Part shown: positions 12,001 to 21,345 of the stretch, in pieces
How positions within the stretch are numbered: position 1 is the stretch's first letter
How the letters are laid out: each line of letters starts with the position of its first letter
Origin: Flectonema sp. DT1601
Taxonomy: Eukaryota > Euglenozoa > Diplonemea > Diplonemida > Diplonemidae
Direction of reading: 5' to 3'
DNA length: 64,000 bases
Assembly: GCA_964019425.1 (NCBI GenBank)
Contig: OZ025786.1
Coordinates: 930,001 to 994,000, forward strand
The notes under the pieces: generated by a model
What the model was told of the DNA's origin: nothing
Seen by the model: the letters and a program-made list of their open reading frames with translations, nothing else
The model's database searches: none
Made by a program: the position numbers and the translations under genes

Positions 12001-14687
12001 TTGCTGTATTGTTGTGTTGGGTATTCTGGTTGAAGTGATTCGTGAATATCCCCTGCGACTCTTCTAAAAGTCGCGACTTCGTTTGATAACGAAATCGTGG
12101 TTTTATTATCTTCAGAAGTAACTTCAATACCTAATCGAATAGTATCACTCTCACCGTGATGATCTTCAAGTGATATTTCAATTATACGAGTCCCGTCATG
12201 AGGATCGTTTGAGTCATTTCTAAAAGCCAAATGATGTAATAACTTAGTAACTCTTTGACCCATCATGTAACCCGTAAACTGAAATTGATATAAAGGAGAC
12301 TTCAACGTCGGGACATGACGTTTACTTTCAGATGCTACAAGAATCCCTGCTGTTATGTGAGCCAATGGATTTCCATTTATTATAATACTTTTAGTATCAC
12401 TTAAGTGAAGCTCATCTTCTATGGAAGATGAACCAAATCGAGTTGGTTGACGTCGGAAGCACATCGAATCTCTCGGACATTGTACTCCAGTATGTTTAAT
12501 TAGAAGAGTGTATCCTTCCCAATTAAATAATTGTTTGGGTGATTCAGGTGTTGAAAAATCTCCATAAAATCCGCAGAAATCTCTCGTTGAAGAGAAGAGA
12601 TCTGATGGTTGGCTTACTCGAATATCTTTTAAAAACAAACAATCACCATCACCTTCTTTATAAGAGATGGTTGCTCCTCCTGGAACAAGTGAGAAGTGCG
12701 AAGGAACATAATTTATAAAAATACTCGCAGCAGATGATGAGAATTTCAGATCTTCATCTGACGGTTCGCCTCTCACTGTAGAGAATTGTATTTTAACAGA
12801 AACAGATACTGATATTCTAGACTTACAATTATCAGTAGTTGTTTGACTTGTTGGTGACGGTAACCCTCCATGGGATTGCCGTCGAACACCAACCAGTCTG
12901 AGAATCATATTTATATCATCGACAGTTACCTTTGGTAGTATTTTAAATTCTATTTCAGTAAATCCTTGATCACTTTCTTTTGGAAATTTCTCAATAATTT
13001 TAGCAATTGGTCTTGCTTGATACACTACACTGTCTACTTCAGTACTGACATCAGGATGAACAGTTTTATCAACGATATCAATGCTGTCGAGGTGAGTTGG
13101 GTTTAGTAGAATGAACTTAATGGTTCCTCCGTAGACTCGAGTTTTCCTTGTTATCCATTCTTGAGGAGGTTCATCATCATCACTTTCAGGTTCATCACAT
13201 GAATGATAAGAAAGATATTTCTGTTCTAACTGGAGTCGTCCTCGAGATAGAACTTGTTTTAGAAGTGATTGACCAGAACAGAAATATTTTACATTAACTT
13301 CAGAACAATGAAGAGACTGGTCGTGTTCTGTATAAGCAATTCGAAGAATTGGAGTTTGCAGCGATGCTGAAATCTTTTCTCTTTTTCGAATGCCTTTTCT
13401 CTCCAATACCTTTGATTTTGAATAATCCCTAAACCATTCGTGTCTTATTATTTCATTCTCTCTAGACTCTCTTAGACTGACTTCTGAACGGATAATTCTT
13501 TCCTCTCGTAGAACAGATTCTCTCTCTTGTTTGTTTTGTCTTTGACGGTTTTTTATATTTCGTTCCAATAGCTGTTTTTCTTCTCGGATTCTGACTGCTT
13601 CTTGTTCTTGTAAGAGAGCTTTCTCACGGATTGCAGCAAGTTGAGATGCTCGTTGATCAAATAGAGTGTTGTAAGTGTTGTAATATCCTTCCATCATATT
13701 ATTAAAATCTCGACACTCGTCTTGACATAAAGATTTTCTTTTTGACAAGTGCAGTTGTGATACTGACAATCTCTGTTTTCGCATTGCTCTAAGCCTCGAT
13801 TTTTCACTTTTTACTGAACTAAATTTATCAACTAAAATTCGTTGAAGAAGATCAGACCAATCTTGATTTTGATTTTTAAGTATTTTTGTTCGGTGATAAC
13901 CCTCATCATTATTTAATATGTAACGAGGTATGCAATTTAACTCTCTTAATTTCGAAGATTCAGCCGCATTTTGAATACATTTCGTATGCGTTATCAAAAG
14001 GCTATTGTAGGATGTTATTATCTCAAGGTGGATCAACTTACGTACGCTTCTCTCACTTAAGAATAACCTTGCTCGTCGCTCAGTTAAAAACATTTTTTTA
14101 ATTGCAGTAAATAACACTATTTCCTGAGCTGCCGTTCTCCTTTTTTGAAAATTCTTATGACGAGATGCGATGCATTTATTAATCATTGATTTTGAATTGT
14201 TGTTGTGAATGATTTGACGATCATTTGCAAGTGCTGCGTTGTAAATTAATGTTTTTACATTTCCCTCTTCGAAGAGAGTGCTATGGAAATTAATTATTGT
14301 AATGTGTGGGGTTGACTGAACCAGTTTTAGAATAGATCTTCCAGTCAAGAAATCAATAATGTCACTACGGTTGTATTGTAATGTCGTGATGTGATTCAGT
14401 CCTGACATCACACTTGTTGCTAAGAAGACATCAGCGGCTGTCAAGGGATTTATGGTATTCAAATCACAAACACATGTTTCTACATTCATCATTTCCGTGA
14501 TCACTTTCATCATTGTCTTACCGCTACCAATACTCATCGCTGTCGTGAGTATTGCTAATCGACGTGGATTTTTCTTAACGCCTTTTGGAATTTTTGGAAC
14601 CATCGTTGAGACGTAATTCCCATCACTGCTAAACATGGATGACTGCTGAAGACATTTTGAAAACCTTTCGTCATCTCGTCTGCTCAT
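9096..14687 (-). CDS. 1863-residue multi-repeat protein with CSPG/FRAS-like beta modules
   Basis: A single 5.6-kb exon. Residues about 1-340 are helical and partly leucine-rich (N-x-L-T-x-A-D, L-x-x-I-T-x-L), of unknown fold. Residues about 360-445 are an Arg/Glu-rich coiled coil. The rest, about 500-1860, is a string of beta-rich modules that recur with a weak signature: V-Q-x-x-x-R-x-I-x-Y, a gap, then a strand ending in L-x-D, for example near R-C-I-S-Y-T-Y-D-G-D, K-S-I-A-Y-T-V and R-S-I-T-I-K-N-T. Such modules resemble CSPG/FRAS1 and nameless extracellular repeats that bind calcium or glycans. There is no signal peptide and no membrane helix that I can see, which is unusual for that class, so the location is uncertain. 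The gene lies between the cyclase and a single-TM protein, all on the same strand. The open frame is certain; the module call is a moderate inference. Confidence 0.75.
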   Translation of the reverse strand: MSRRDDERFSKCLQQSSMFSSDGNYVSTMVPKIPKGVKKNPRRLAILTTAMSIGSGKTMMKVITEMMNVETCVCDLNTINPLTAADVFLATSVMSGLNHITTLQYNRSDIIDFLTGRSILKLVQSTPHITIINFHSTLFEEGNVKTLIYNAALANDRQIIHNNNSKSMINKCIASRHKNFQKRRTAAQEIVLFTAIKKMFLTERRARLFLSERSVRKLIHLEIITSYNSLLITHTKCIQNAAESSKLRELNCIPRYILNNDEGYHRTKILKNQNQDWSDLLQRILVDKFSSVKSEKSRLRAMRKQRLSVSQLHLSKRKSLCQDECRDFNNMMEGYYNTYNTLFDQRASQLAAIREKALLQEQEAVRIREEKQLLERNIKNRQRQNKQERESVLREERIIRSEVSLRESRENEIIRHEWFRDYSKSKVLERKGIRKREKISASLQTPILRIAYTEHDQSLHCSEVNVKYFCSGQSLLKQVLSRGRLQLEQKYLSYHSCDEPESDDDEPPQEWITRKTRVYGGTIKFILLNPTHLDSIDIVDKTVHPDVSTEVDSVVYQARPIAKIIEKFPKESDQGFTEIEFKILPKVTVDDINMILRLVGVRRQSHGGLPSPTSQTTTDNCKSRISVSVSVKIQFSTVRGEPSDEDLKFSSSAASIFINYVPSHFSLVPGGATISYKEGDGDCLFLKDIRVSQPSDLFSSTRDFCGFYGDFSTPESPKQLFNWEGYTLLIKHTGVQCPRDSMCFRRQPTRFGSSSIEDELHLSDTKSIIINGNPLAHITAGILVASESKRHVPTLKSPLYQFQFTGYMMGQRVTKLLHHLAFRNDSNDPHDGTRIIEISLEDHHGESDTIRLGIEVTSEDNKTTISLSNEVATFRRVAGDIHESLQPEYPTQQYSKLSPDAIVSDVDTDHFNTGNLTISYLKGGTLQDSFSLSSDEVQVEGSNLMFKGVLVAIVDQSKKSKMQVSLSFVRNASINAVQGIIRSLSFCTEPLASLSSEFGRARQVTQKQTENIVHGTVKNGIREVEISLVVDQAEPVIVKMFIKVLNSLISIPTNLQCISFIEGSDPIRLSARYDLLNDVNNYDSGSIIVDIITGCEPKDGLEMKFPEGGEFVLGRKDTVENYRDLYIATTGTGSKTLIGYIQLLPTTISVTLKQDAKEQTSKRQIKRRDIGNLLRLFYYQHKGDNPKLLRKVVKISLDDGQGIPSCALIQVTVQAVNDVTQIIRKDTKPGQYRQSSREDLNGYCPFDDCVLYDADTENFKLGYIAVEILGGMEKGVDELSLLPCSLQIKKGYTSIFKIDNINTVFQDDIHIGKYRASRDLFAIDFETANDIPIQTVEHIMKLIRYRNIAKRAKPSTVTLTLKILADEGPEGKLKLPIQVSGPLISVGSASPIERVWREEPLTVFPSTTLSLPDRHKCLGVYVTVRVTDDTLVSGDQLGFNFTESPFHFTIKSRKQLFDGSVELGRIEERTAGYMKVTFVSNGKCTAKHVQGFLRCISYTYDGDNTSASRFDREIEIVIFLTDALPGMIVQKVRVSEPGSPPKIILSNSEIVTNHGVGLLPLFCDCVIEDSSTKLYEKGTYVLVEVQGVKNVSEDSLSLYLPMEDSSFHGVISDLRVDSEGWVVRADDKKRLARIEGRQTASFKVIFISATVDIVQELVKSIAYTVRNTKRLVATGVEKLVQITIKSSYQRPTKSKIKIEVLPAIMEPIQGGGSVIRIDPRKQLEYLFPNFHLFINIQNSISLSVGFVRSVVLPDSLVRVPGWSICFDSTFGRVSQDGATLLTHSDDSSSPLAVINQDVLSLDVEFLPTVTASIIESFMRSITIKNTDHAARNKNSSFLIRIQLTDMLEDSTQSYSSLIALSTK

Positions 14688-14840
14688 ATTTTACTTTGTC
14701 TTAAAAAAAACATTCTGAAATAGAATAAACAAACTACAACATAAAAACAGATAAACAATAAATATGTTTCTATAACAAATACTTCAATCTATTCTACCAA
14801 AGTTCTAATAACAATTAATAAAGTACGACCACCCTGAAGG

Positions 14841-16379
14841 TTACATCCAGGAACGGTTAGCTGATGTTTTGGATTTTTGAACCAAAGAACTAACAAGTGG
14901 GGGGGATGATGGACCATCAGTTATCATCCAATTCCGTCCTGGAAGTCGACTGGCATTGTCTGAAGTGTGAACATTGAAAGCATCATCAAGTGGATTTATT
15001 CCCTCAGACGGTTGATAACTTCGAGGAGGAGCAGGTCTTCGAAGTGGTCGCACTGAAATTTTACTCCCATCGCCCGATGAGTTAGATTCTGAAGGAAGTT
15101 GTTGTTTTGGCTTCCTCCTCCTAATACTTCCTGTTGTGGTGTTTTCATTTATTGTAGTCGGGAACACTATCGATTCAATACTTTTATTATCGAGTTCTGT
15201 ATTGTCTTTTTTATTCTTAACTGGACTATTATCAGATTCCATAGAGTCATCACCAATACTAATAACATCAACTTCTATCTGACCTCTTGGAATGATATCG
15301 AACGTGTCATTTGGAGCAAACACAGATGTACTTCCAAACTGAACAGCAACAGAGTCATCAGATGTTTCCTTCACAAGCTCTCGTTGAACTTTTAGTGTGA
15401 ATTCAGAAAATTTACAAAATGATGATCCATTGACCAGATTTACAAAAGCCGAAGTCACCGCCTTGACTAGGTTTCCAGTTCTGAACAGATCGTGTTGACC
15501 AGCAACACATTTAATATAACTGAAATTAGCATCTGACACTCGACTACTTTCTGAAAAAGAATATTTATTACTCTGAGCTGTCAACACAGATGATGGAGTG
15601 ACCCCATCAGGTACATCCCTACCAGGATGTGAATCATCAACAACAAGAACAGTAGAACCTCTATCTAGTGCTTTCAGTAAGTGATATGTGTATTTAATAT
15701 CAAAAGAGGGAGCTCCGATATGTCTGTCTCCGTTGAGTATTACGAATAAAAGAAAATCAGTTGGTTCTGTGTCAGTAACAAATTGTGATAAAGCTTTTTC
15801 AGATTCAGCTAACGTTGGTTCTTTACGAGATAAATGACTACTCACAACTACTTGACTAGCACCAGAGTGATTTAATCGTAAGTATTGTTGTAAAGGTTTA
15901 AAACACTCGAGAAGAGATTGGTCTTTAGAAACAGTTTCCGCCTCACAATTTACAGCCAAAAGTAAAATTCTAGTAAAACAACCATCATGAGTGACTCCAG
16001 ATTCTACTAAGTCTTTTACCCTTCTATTCTCTGCTATCAATTCATTTGATACCTCAATTAATAAATTCAAAGCAGGTAGTCGGGGTATAGCCCTGTCTCT
16101 TTCATCATTGATTGGTTTGTCAGTATCAGTTTCACTACCAGTTGATATCCCGTATTCTGTTGAGATTATCCTGTGCAAGCTGCATCTTTTGGTCCATTTT
16201 TCAGCTTCTTCTTCGTCTGCTTTTCGTTCTTTTTGTATCCTCCTACGCTTTACTAAATATTTAAATAATAAATAAGAACAAGTAGTTAGCAGACAGCATA
16301 GTACGATAAGTCCGACAACCAACAGAATCCACTTACCCTCACGACTGACTGATCCACCCTCATCGAAATCAAAAGCCAT
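14841..16379 (-). CDS. Single-TM protein with degenerate caspase/metacaspase-like domain
   Basis: A single exon of 512 residues. A short acidic N-terminus is followed by one membrane helix at about 17-42, then a basic stop-transfer stretch (K-R-R-R-I-Q-K-E-R-K), which suggests a type III membrane protein with a cytosolic bulk. Residues about 135-310 have alternating strands and helices that line up with the C14 fold: I-L-L-L-A-V-N-C at 138 matches the first strand of metacaspases, D-F-L-L-F-V-I-L-N-G-D-R-H at 208-220 sits where S-G-H-G carries the catalytic His, and V-L-V-V-D-D-S-H-P-G at 244-253 sits where D-S-C-H-S-G carries the catalytic Cys. The Cys position is Ser-like and the His motif is changed, so proteolysis is not expected. 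The C-terminal 180 residues are disordered and Ser/Pro/Arg-rich. The fold call is my inference from motif positions. Confidence 0.7.
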   Translation of the reverse strand: MAFDFDEGGSVSREGKWILLVVGLIVLCCLLTTCSYLLFKYLVKRRRIQKERKADEEEAEKWTKRCSLHRIISTEYGISTGSETDTDKPINDERDRAIPRLPALNLLIEVSNELIAENRRVKDLVESGVTHDGCFTRILLLAVNCEAETVSKDQSLLECFKPLQQYLRLNHSGASQVVVSSHLSRKEPTLAESEKALSQFVTDTEPTDFLLFVILNGDRHIGAPSFDIKYTYHLLKALDRGSTVLVVDDSHPGRDVPDGVTPSSVLTAQSNKYSFSESSRVSDANFSYIKCVAGQHDLFRTGNLVKAVTSAFVNLVNGSSFCKFSEFTLKVQRELVKETSDDSVAVQFGSTSVFAPNDTFDIIPRGQIEVDVISIGDDSMESDNSPVKNKKDNTELDNKSIESIVFPTTINENTTTGSIRRRKPKQQLPSESNSSGDGSKISVRPLRRPAPPRSYQPSEGINPLDDAFNVHTSDNASRLPGRNWMITDGPSSPPLVSSLVQKSKTSANRSWM

Positions 16380-16764
16380 TTAATTATGTTGTCATTACTG
16401 ATTATCAGAGGAAGAATTATATTATCAAGATTGTTACAAAATAACGATAATGACGTTCACGAAGTAAACGTGTGCCCTGCACATGTTCTTTACAAAGTTA
16501 CAGGCGGCAGTCGTTTTTGTTATCACGTAAGGAAGAGAGAGAACGGAGAGAGCGAAGAGAGCGAAGAAAAAACGTTCGAAAAGTACCAACCAACTAGAAC
16601 CTGCGTGGTGTATCATCGACAATAACGTGAGCATGAGCGATCTCAAAAGCAAACGAAGTAAATAAGGATCTCAAACGCGGGGAATTTAATTTGATACAAT
16701 ACGAGAGGAGGGGACTTGGATAAATAAATCAGGGTTAAAAAGGGGAGGGGAAGTTGCTAACATT
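16380..16764. other. Intergenic, no gene recognised
   Basis: A 385-bp gap between two genes on the same strand. It has a GA-rich stretch near 16536-16572 (repeats of GAGAGCGAA). It should contain the start region of the gene at 16379 and the 3' flank of the sulfatase gene that begins at 18255. Confidence 0.5.
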
Positions 16765-18255
16765 CTAAGAGCAATCTTCACCCTTACATGCCCATTCTTT
16801 GCGAAGTCTCTCATGGAGGTTTTGCAAAAGATTTTTGTCTGCTGTTTTGAAAAGATTTTTTGTCTGCCAAGGGTCTTCTTCCATGTCGTACAACTCTCCC
16901 CAATTACTTTCTTTAAAATCCCAGTCATCAACAGTCGTGTATTCCGCATAAGTCAAATGACCATTTCCTAAAGTCGTAAATTTTGGATCAGCTGAGTCTA
17001 CGTGAAGACAAATAAAAGTATTATTTGGGGTATCAACAACATGATTATGAGAAATATCTGTAGAATTCACTGAAGTAGCATAGTACTCAACAAGGAACGC
17101 ATCTCTCCACTTTGTTGGCTTTGTTCCTGTGATCATAGATGCGAATGATTTCCCATCAATATTTGAGGGTATTTCAACTCCTGCTAATTCTAATACCGTT
17201 GGTGTTAAATCAGTCAAACCAGTCAAGTAACTAATTTCAGACCCGGAAGGTATCCCTGGTCCACTCATCGCAAACGGCACTCGGATATCAGTTCTGTACA
17301 TCGTTCTCTTCTTTGCTCCAAGTCTAAAGTTGCCCATGTGAAATCCATGATCAGAAGAGTATATAAAATAAGTATTATCAGCTTTGTTTTGTTTAACGAG
17401 TAATTCATGTATTAATCTAAAGCTATCATCAACAGTAAGCAATGTTCGAAGTCTGTCTCTGTAAAGAGCGTCCATTTCGTTGCTGAATTTTTCAGTGAGT
17501 GGGGGCTCGACTGCAACCATCCAATTATGATCAGGAGCACTCATATTCCATGTAGGTAGTCGTGGTACAATTGTGCTGTTATCGTATTTTTTATTGGCAT
17601 ACCACGGTGCAGGTGTAGCCGGAGAGTGTGGTGCGTGAGGTGCAAGATAAGCAAAAAACGGTTTCGATGAATTTTCAATAGAGACCAACCATTCATACGT
17701 CGCATTGGCCATCACAGAAGTAGCATAGTTGGAACCTTTTGAAAACGAAGGGTCATCAAATTTATTCCATTTGCCTTGATCGTTGAAAACACAATTTTCA
17801 TAACAAGTATCTGGACACATAGCAAGAAACCGATCCCATCCATCAGGAATAGCAGCGCTACTTCCTTTATGAGGAGGACAATAATCAGACATTCCTCCCA
17901 TGTTTAAATACTTTCCAAACATTCCTGTGTGATATCCTGCTTTTGAAAGGTAAGCTGCTACTGTCTCACTTTCCATTTCCTTCGATGCATTGATGTGCAT
18001 ACATCCCATGTCACTCCATGTGTCCATACGAAGGTTGTGGAAATACCTTCCTGTTAGAGTTTCACTTCGCGATGGGCAACAAACTGGCGTATGAGTGAAG
18101 AAATTCTTCATTGTTGCACCTCCGTTTACAACAATATCACTAACTGTTGGCACTGCCTGCATACTTCCCAACTCGATATCTTGGTCGTCGGTAAATAAGA
18201 AAAAGAAATTCGGCGATGCCATCACTGAGAAAGTCACCACTGCGGGTAACATCAT
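16765..18255 (-). CDS. Secreted type I sulfatase (arylsulfatase / GlcNAc-6-sulfatase-like)
   Basis: A single exon of 496 residues. A short hydrophobic N-terminus (about 1-13) could be a signal peptide, followed directly by the first strand, S-P-N-F-F-F-L-F-T-D-D-Q-D, whose D23 and D24 bind calcium. C59-C-P-S-R63 is the sulfatase signature C-x-P-x-R, in which C59 would be converted to formylglycine. F-G-K-Y-L-N (K115), A-P-H-A-P-H (about 205-210) and S-D-H-G-F-H-M-G (D302, H303) supply the remaining active-site residues. Several N-x-S/T sites and many Cys fit a secreted or lysosomal protein. Family members hydrolyse sulfate esters of sugars and glycans. The domain order and length are complete. 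The exact substrate cannot be read from sequence. Confidence 0.93.
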   Translation of the reverse strand: MMLPAVVTFSVMASPNFFFLFTDDQDIELGSMQAVPTVSDIVVNGGATMKNFFTHTPVCCPSRSETLTGRYFHNLRMDTWSDMGCMHINASKEMESETVAAYLSKAGYHTGMFGKYLNMGGMSDYCPPHKGSSAAIPDGWDRFLAMCPDTCYENCVFNDQGKWNKFDDPSFSKGSNYATSVMANATYEWLVSIENSSKPFFAYLAPHAPHSPATPAPWYANKKYDNSTIVPRLPTWNMSAPDHNWMVAVEPPLTEKFSNEMDALYRDRLRTLLTVDDSFRLIHELLVKQNKADNTYFIYSSDHGFHMGNFRLGAKKRTMYRTDIRVPFAMSGPGIPSGSEISYLTGLTDLTPTVLELAGVEIPSNIDGKSFASMITGTKPTKWRDAFLVEYYATSVNSTDISHNHVVDTPNNTFICLHVDSADPKFTTLGNGHLTYAEYTTVDDWDFKESNWGELYDMEEDPWQTKNLFKTADKNLLQNLHERLRKEWACKGEDCS

Positions 18256-18928
18256 TTAGTTAGTCGATATCACACACACACTGAGATGTTTTAAAAAAAA
18301 AAAAAAAGAAATATTAAGAAAATAGGGCCCATCACCGACAAAAATTCCAGCACCTGCCTGACTAATTTGGCAAAATCACCTCCTAGTTGGAGAAAAGTTC
18401 TGGCAACCAGTGCAACACAATAGATTTCACTCTAAATAGTCCTCTAAAGAAAGCACAATAAATAAATTATAACACTTTCCTCAAATCATATGTAACGGCT
18501 GGAAGAACAACTATAGATGAATATTATGTTAACTAAAACAAGAAAATTTCGCGAACCGAAACATTTCCATACAGTCGAACGGAAAGGGGGCGCGCCCAAA
18601 AGAAGAAGAAAAAAAAGCTTAAGAAATGCAACCGAAATAAAAACACCTTGGGATCATCAGGATTTAATCGACAATCCCTTTTTTTTTTCTTTTTTTTTTC
18701 ACTGTCAAAAAGGTAATTTCAAGACCTGCCAAGAGAACCTTAGTGGTGCTCTTTAAGTTAGCCTAATTGTGTTGTGAGACAAGTGCTACTTCAGTGTTGG
18801 TAATGGTACACTTCTTTATATAAATAAAAGAGGGAAGATAGGAAAAGAAAAACGTTAAATCAACCAATCATAATGTTCGCTGTTGGTTGATTTATTTGTT
18901 ACGTTGACGTTACACAAGAACTCATTAC
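18256..18928. other. Intergenic, no gene recognised
   Basis: About 670 bp between the sulfatase start and the end of the glutathione transferase gene. It contains short A and T runs (18293-18306, 18679-18699) and a small GC-rich patch near 18587. No protein-like frame is seen. Confidence 0.5.
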
Positions 18929-19567
18929 TTACTCTTCCTTAATGAGGTATGGGGCAATCTTTCCCATCTTGGACTCACCGTTGACAACCTTCTGGGTGGC
19001 AGGGAGAGCGAGAACACGCTTGTAGAAAGCCTTCAACTTTGGAGTAGCGTCAAGGACATTCTCACGAAGGACAACAATCTGGTGAAGGGAGGCGAAGAAA
19101 GTAAGTTCACCAACGGTAACTCCAGACTCAGTGAACTTGTCGTCACCTGCAATGTATCCCTCAGCAGCCTTCAACTTGTTTGGGATTCCCTCGTTCCACA
19201 TCTGTGCAACAGCCTCCTTGGTGGTCTTCTCCTTCACAAGAACGGTTGGCTGCTTGGCGCTGAGGTCGTTCCAAAGGTCCTCAGCAACTCCGAAGACAGT
19301 GTCGGAGATAACCTTTTCCTTCAAGTCCTTACCCTCAGCGTTGTTCTTCTTTCCGATGTAGCTAATGATAGCACAGGTCTGGGCGATGGTTCCAACGTCA
19401 TCGGTAACCAAAATTGGAAGCTGACCAAGTGGACAGTCTCCGCTGGCCTTCTTCTCTGGCCAGGTGTCGAAGGTGTGGACTTCTGCCTCGTACTCACAGC
19501 CACTGTGCTCGAGAGCCAAAGTGATTGGGAACCCTCTGGCCATAAGTGGGAAGTATGCGAATTTCAT
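18929..19567 (-). CDS. Glutathione S-transferase, sigma-like class
   Basis: A single exon of 212 residues, the normal length for cytosolic GSTs. The N-terminal thioredoxin-fold domain has Y5 in K-F-A-Y-F-P-L-M-A-R-G, the position of the catalytic Tyr that activates glutathione, then G-Q-L-P-I-L with the cis-Pro and Q-T-C-A-I-I-S-Y-I-G, where Q-T/S binds the gamma-glutamyl group. The helical C-terminal domain follows from about residue 85. The enzyme conjugates glutathione to electrophiles or isomerises prostaglandin-like substrates. Codon use differs from the neighbours: C-ending codons (CTC, TTC, AAC) and AAG dominate, as in strongly expressed genes. A clean 3' splice site (TTTTTCAG, ending at 19593) lies 25 bp upstream of the ATG, so the leader is probably spliced. 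Confidence 0.93.
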   Translation of the reverse strand: MKFAYFPLMARGFPITLALEHSGCEYEAEVHTFDTWPEKKASGDCPLGQLPILVTDDVGTIAQTCAIISYIGKKNNAEGKDLKEKVISDTVFGVAEDLWNDLSAKQPTVLVKEKTTKEAVAQMWNEGIPNKLKAAEGYIAGDDKFTESGVTVGELTFFASLHQIVVLRENVLDATPKLKAFYKRVLALPATQKVVNGESKMGKIAPYLIKEE

Positions 19568-20685
19568 TTTTGTGAGAAAGTTGTGTGAATATCTGAAAAA
19601 TGAACAACAGATGAGGACAACACATACAAAAAAACGACTTATCGGTCCCTCTCACTAAACATACGCCACAATGTATCGCCAACAAGTAATCTAATATAAT
19701 ATAAGCTGTATAAATGTATTGTAATAACTGTCACACATGATGGTATTCTTTGAATTGCCAAAAAGAAATAGTTTTTTTTTTTTTTTTTAAAAAAAGGGAG
19801 GGGAGGGGGGAGTGAAAAGATCCACTAAACGAAGTACCATAATGTAAAGTAAAAAAAAGAAATTTAAAAATAAAATAAAATAAAATAAAATAAAATAAAA
19901 AACTATGAGGCTGCCGTCAACGCTACAAAACGCATCAACCAGTAGTAGGGTATCACTTTGTGGGCAAACTGAGTACAGGAAATGATTCTTTTTTTTTTTT
20001 TTTTTTTTCGTTTTTTAAAATTTTCTAGGCAGCTGAGTGGATGTATTTTTCGTGACTGCAAACACTCCTAGTTAGGTTGCTGTTATTAAAATAAATAAGA
20101 AAAAAAAAGAACCAAAAAAAAAAAAAAAAAAAAAGGGAACAAAAAAAAAAAAAAAAAATTGATAACAAAGCAGAACTAATGTCTACTACTGACCTCTTCA
20201 GACCTATAGCTGTAGTATGTAAGTTTTATGACAGAAACCAAGGGTTTGCTCTCGCGTAGTTCAAAGACAGGAAGCCTTAGTACTTAATTACATTCCACGC
20301 AATTTATACTGATCGGCATAGTGGTACGCGCACAAATTAATGGCTAATTGAGCAATGTGGACAGCGATTTTATTACTGTACTTTATTTATTTATTTTTTT
20401 TTTTTTTTTTTATATATTTATCGTCAAGCAAATTGATTTTCAAGTTCGAGAATACTGAGGATAATGATCTGCGGCATAATGAAAAATTGGGGACAAGCTT
20501 TTTTAAAAGATCAAAAAGAATTATGCTGGTGACAAACCTAACTCAATGGGGTATGGGGAGGAATGAGATGGACGGGTCATGATAACAAATCGAGTCGCCA
20601 AAAAAGAACGAAAAAAAAAAGAAAAAAAAAGGAATTCATATAATATAAAAATAATCATCAAACCAAAGCCCTAATGGCTGAGGAT

Positions 20686-20725
<40 letters not shown>

Positions 20726-21345
20726 CGGCTTTGTTTCAAGACTTTTCTTGATAAGTAGCAGATCTGTCACGCAACACTTTAGCAGAAAATCAGCAAAAAG
20801 GCAGAGAATGCTGCTATCAAACATGAAGCAACATAAACTAGCTCGTTTTTTCGTTCTCTTTTCTCTTTCAATAATTTACCCTTTCCTTTCTCTTATGATG
20901 GCTGACATCTGAGTAATTCTATCTCAAGCTACATTGACTGTTGCCCTTGTTACATTCTCCAAGGTTTTTAGCTTTTGAAGGCTGCGCAACTATACTTCGA
21001 ATCTAGAATCGCTGCACTCTTCGTCAGGCTATTATCGGGTCTCTCGTGGTTTAGAAGATACTACATAACAGCATCACGTCAAAAAAAAGAATAAATAAAT
21101 AAAAAAACGGAAGTCGTTCCCCACATAGCACCATGATTAATGACATGTGGGTAGTCGTTGTCGAGTTATTTTTTATTGAAGTCCATTTCCTACCAGCAGT
21201 TGAACTACAAAAGAAGGTGTTCGAGAAAACTACCATCTGGGGAAGCCTGTAATTGTTCGTTTTTTTTAGACCTCCAAAATGGGTGAAAACTAATGAAAAG
21301 AACTTCACAAAGCCTCAACAATCAATCTGATGACGCTGAGTTGCA
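19568..21345. other. Intergenic, homopolymer-rich, no gene recognised
   Basis: About 1.8 kb with many A and T runs (19772-19795, 19989-20008, 20112-20158, 20395-20411, 20693-20720). It includes an AAAAT pentamer microsatellite at about 19866-19902. Small open frames here consist mainly of Lys, Phe and Leu from homopolymers. No RNA gene was recognised. Confidence 0.6.
19866..19902. repeat. AAAAT pentanucleotide microsatellite
   Basis: About seven tandem copies of AAAAT/AAATA read directly from the sequence. Confidence 0.9.
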
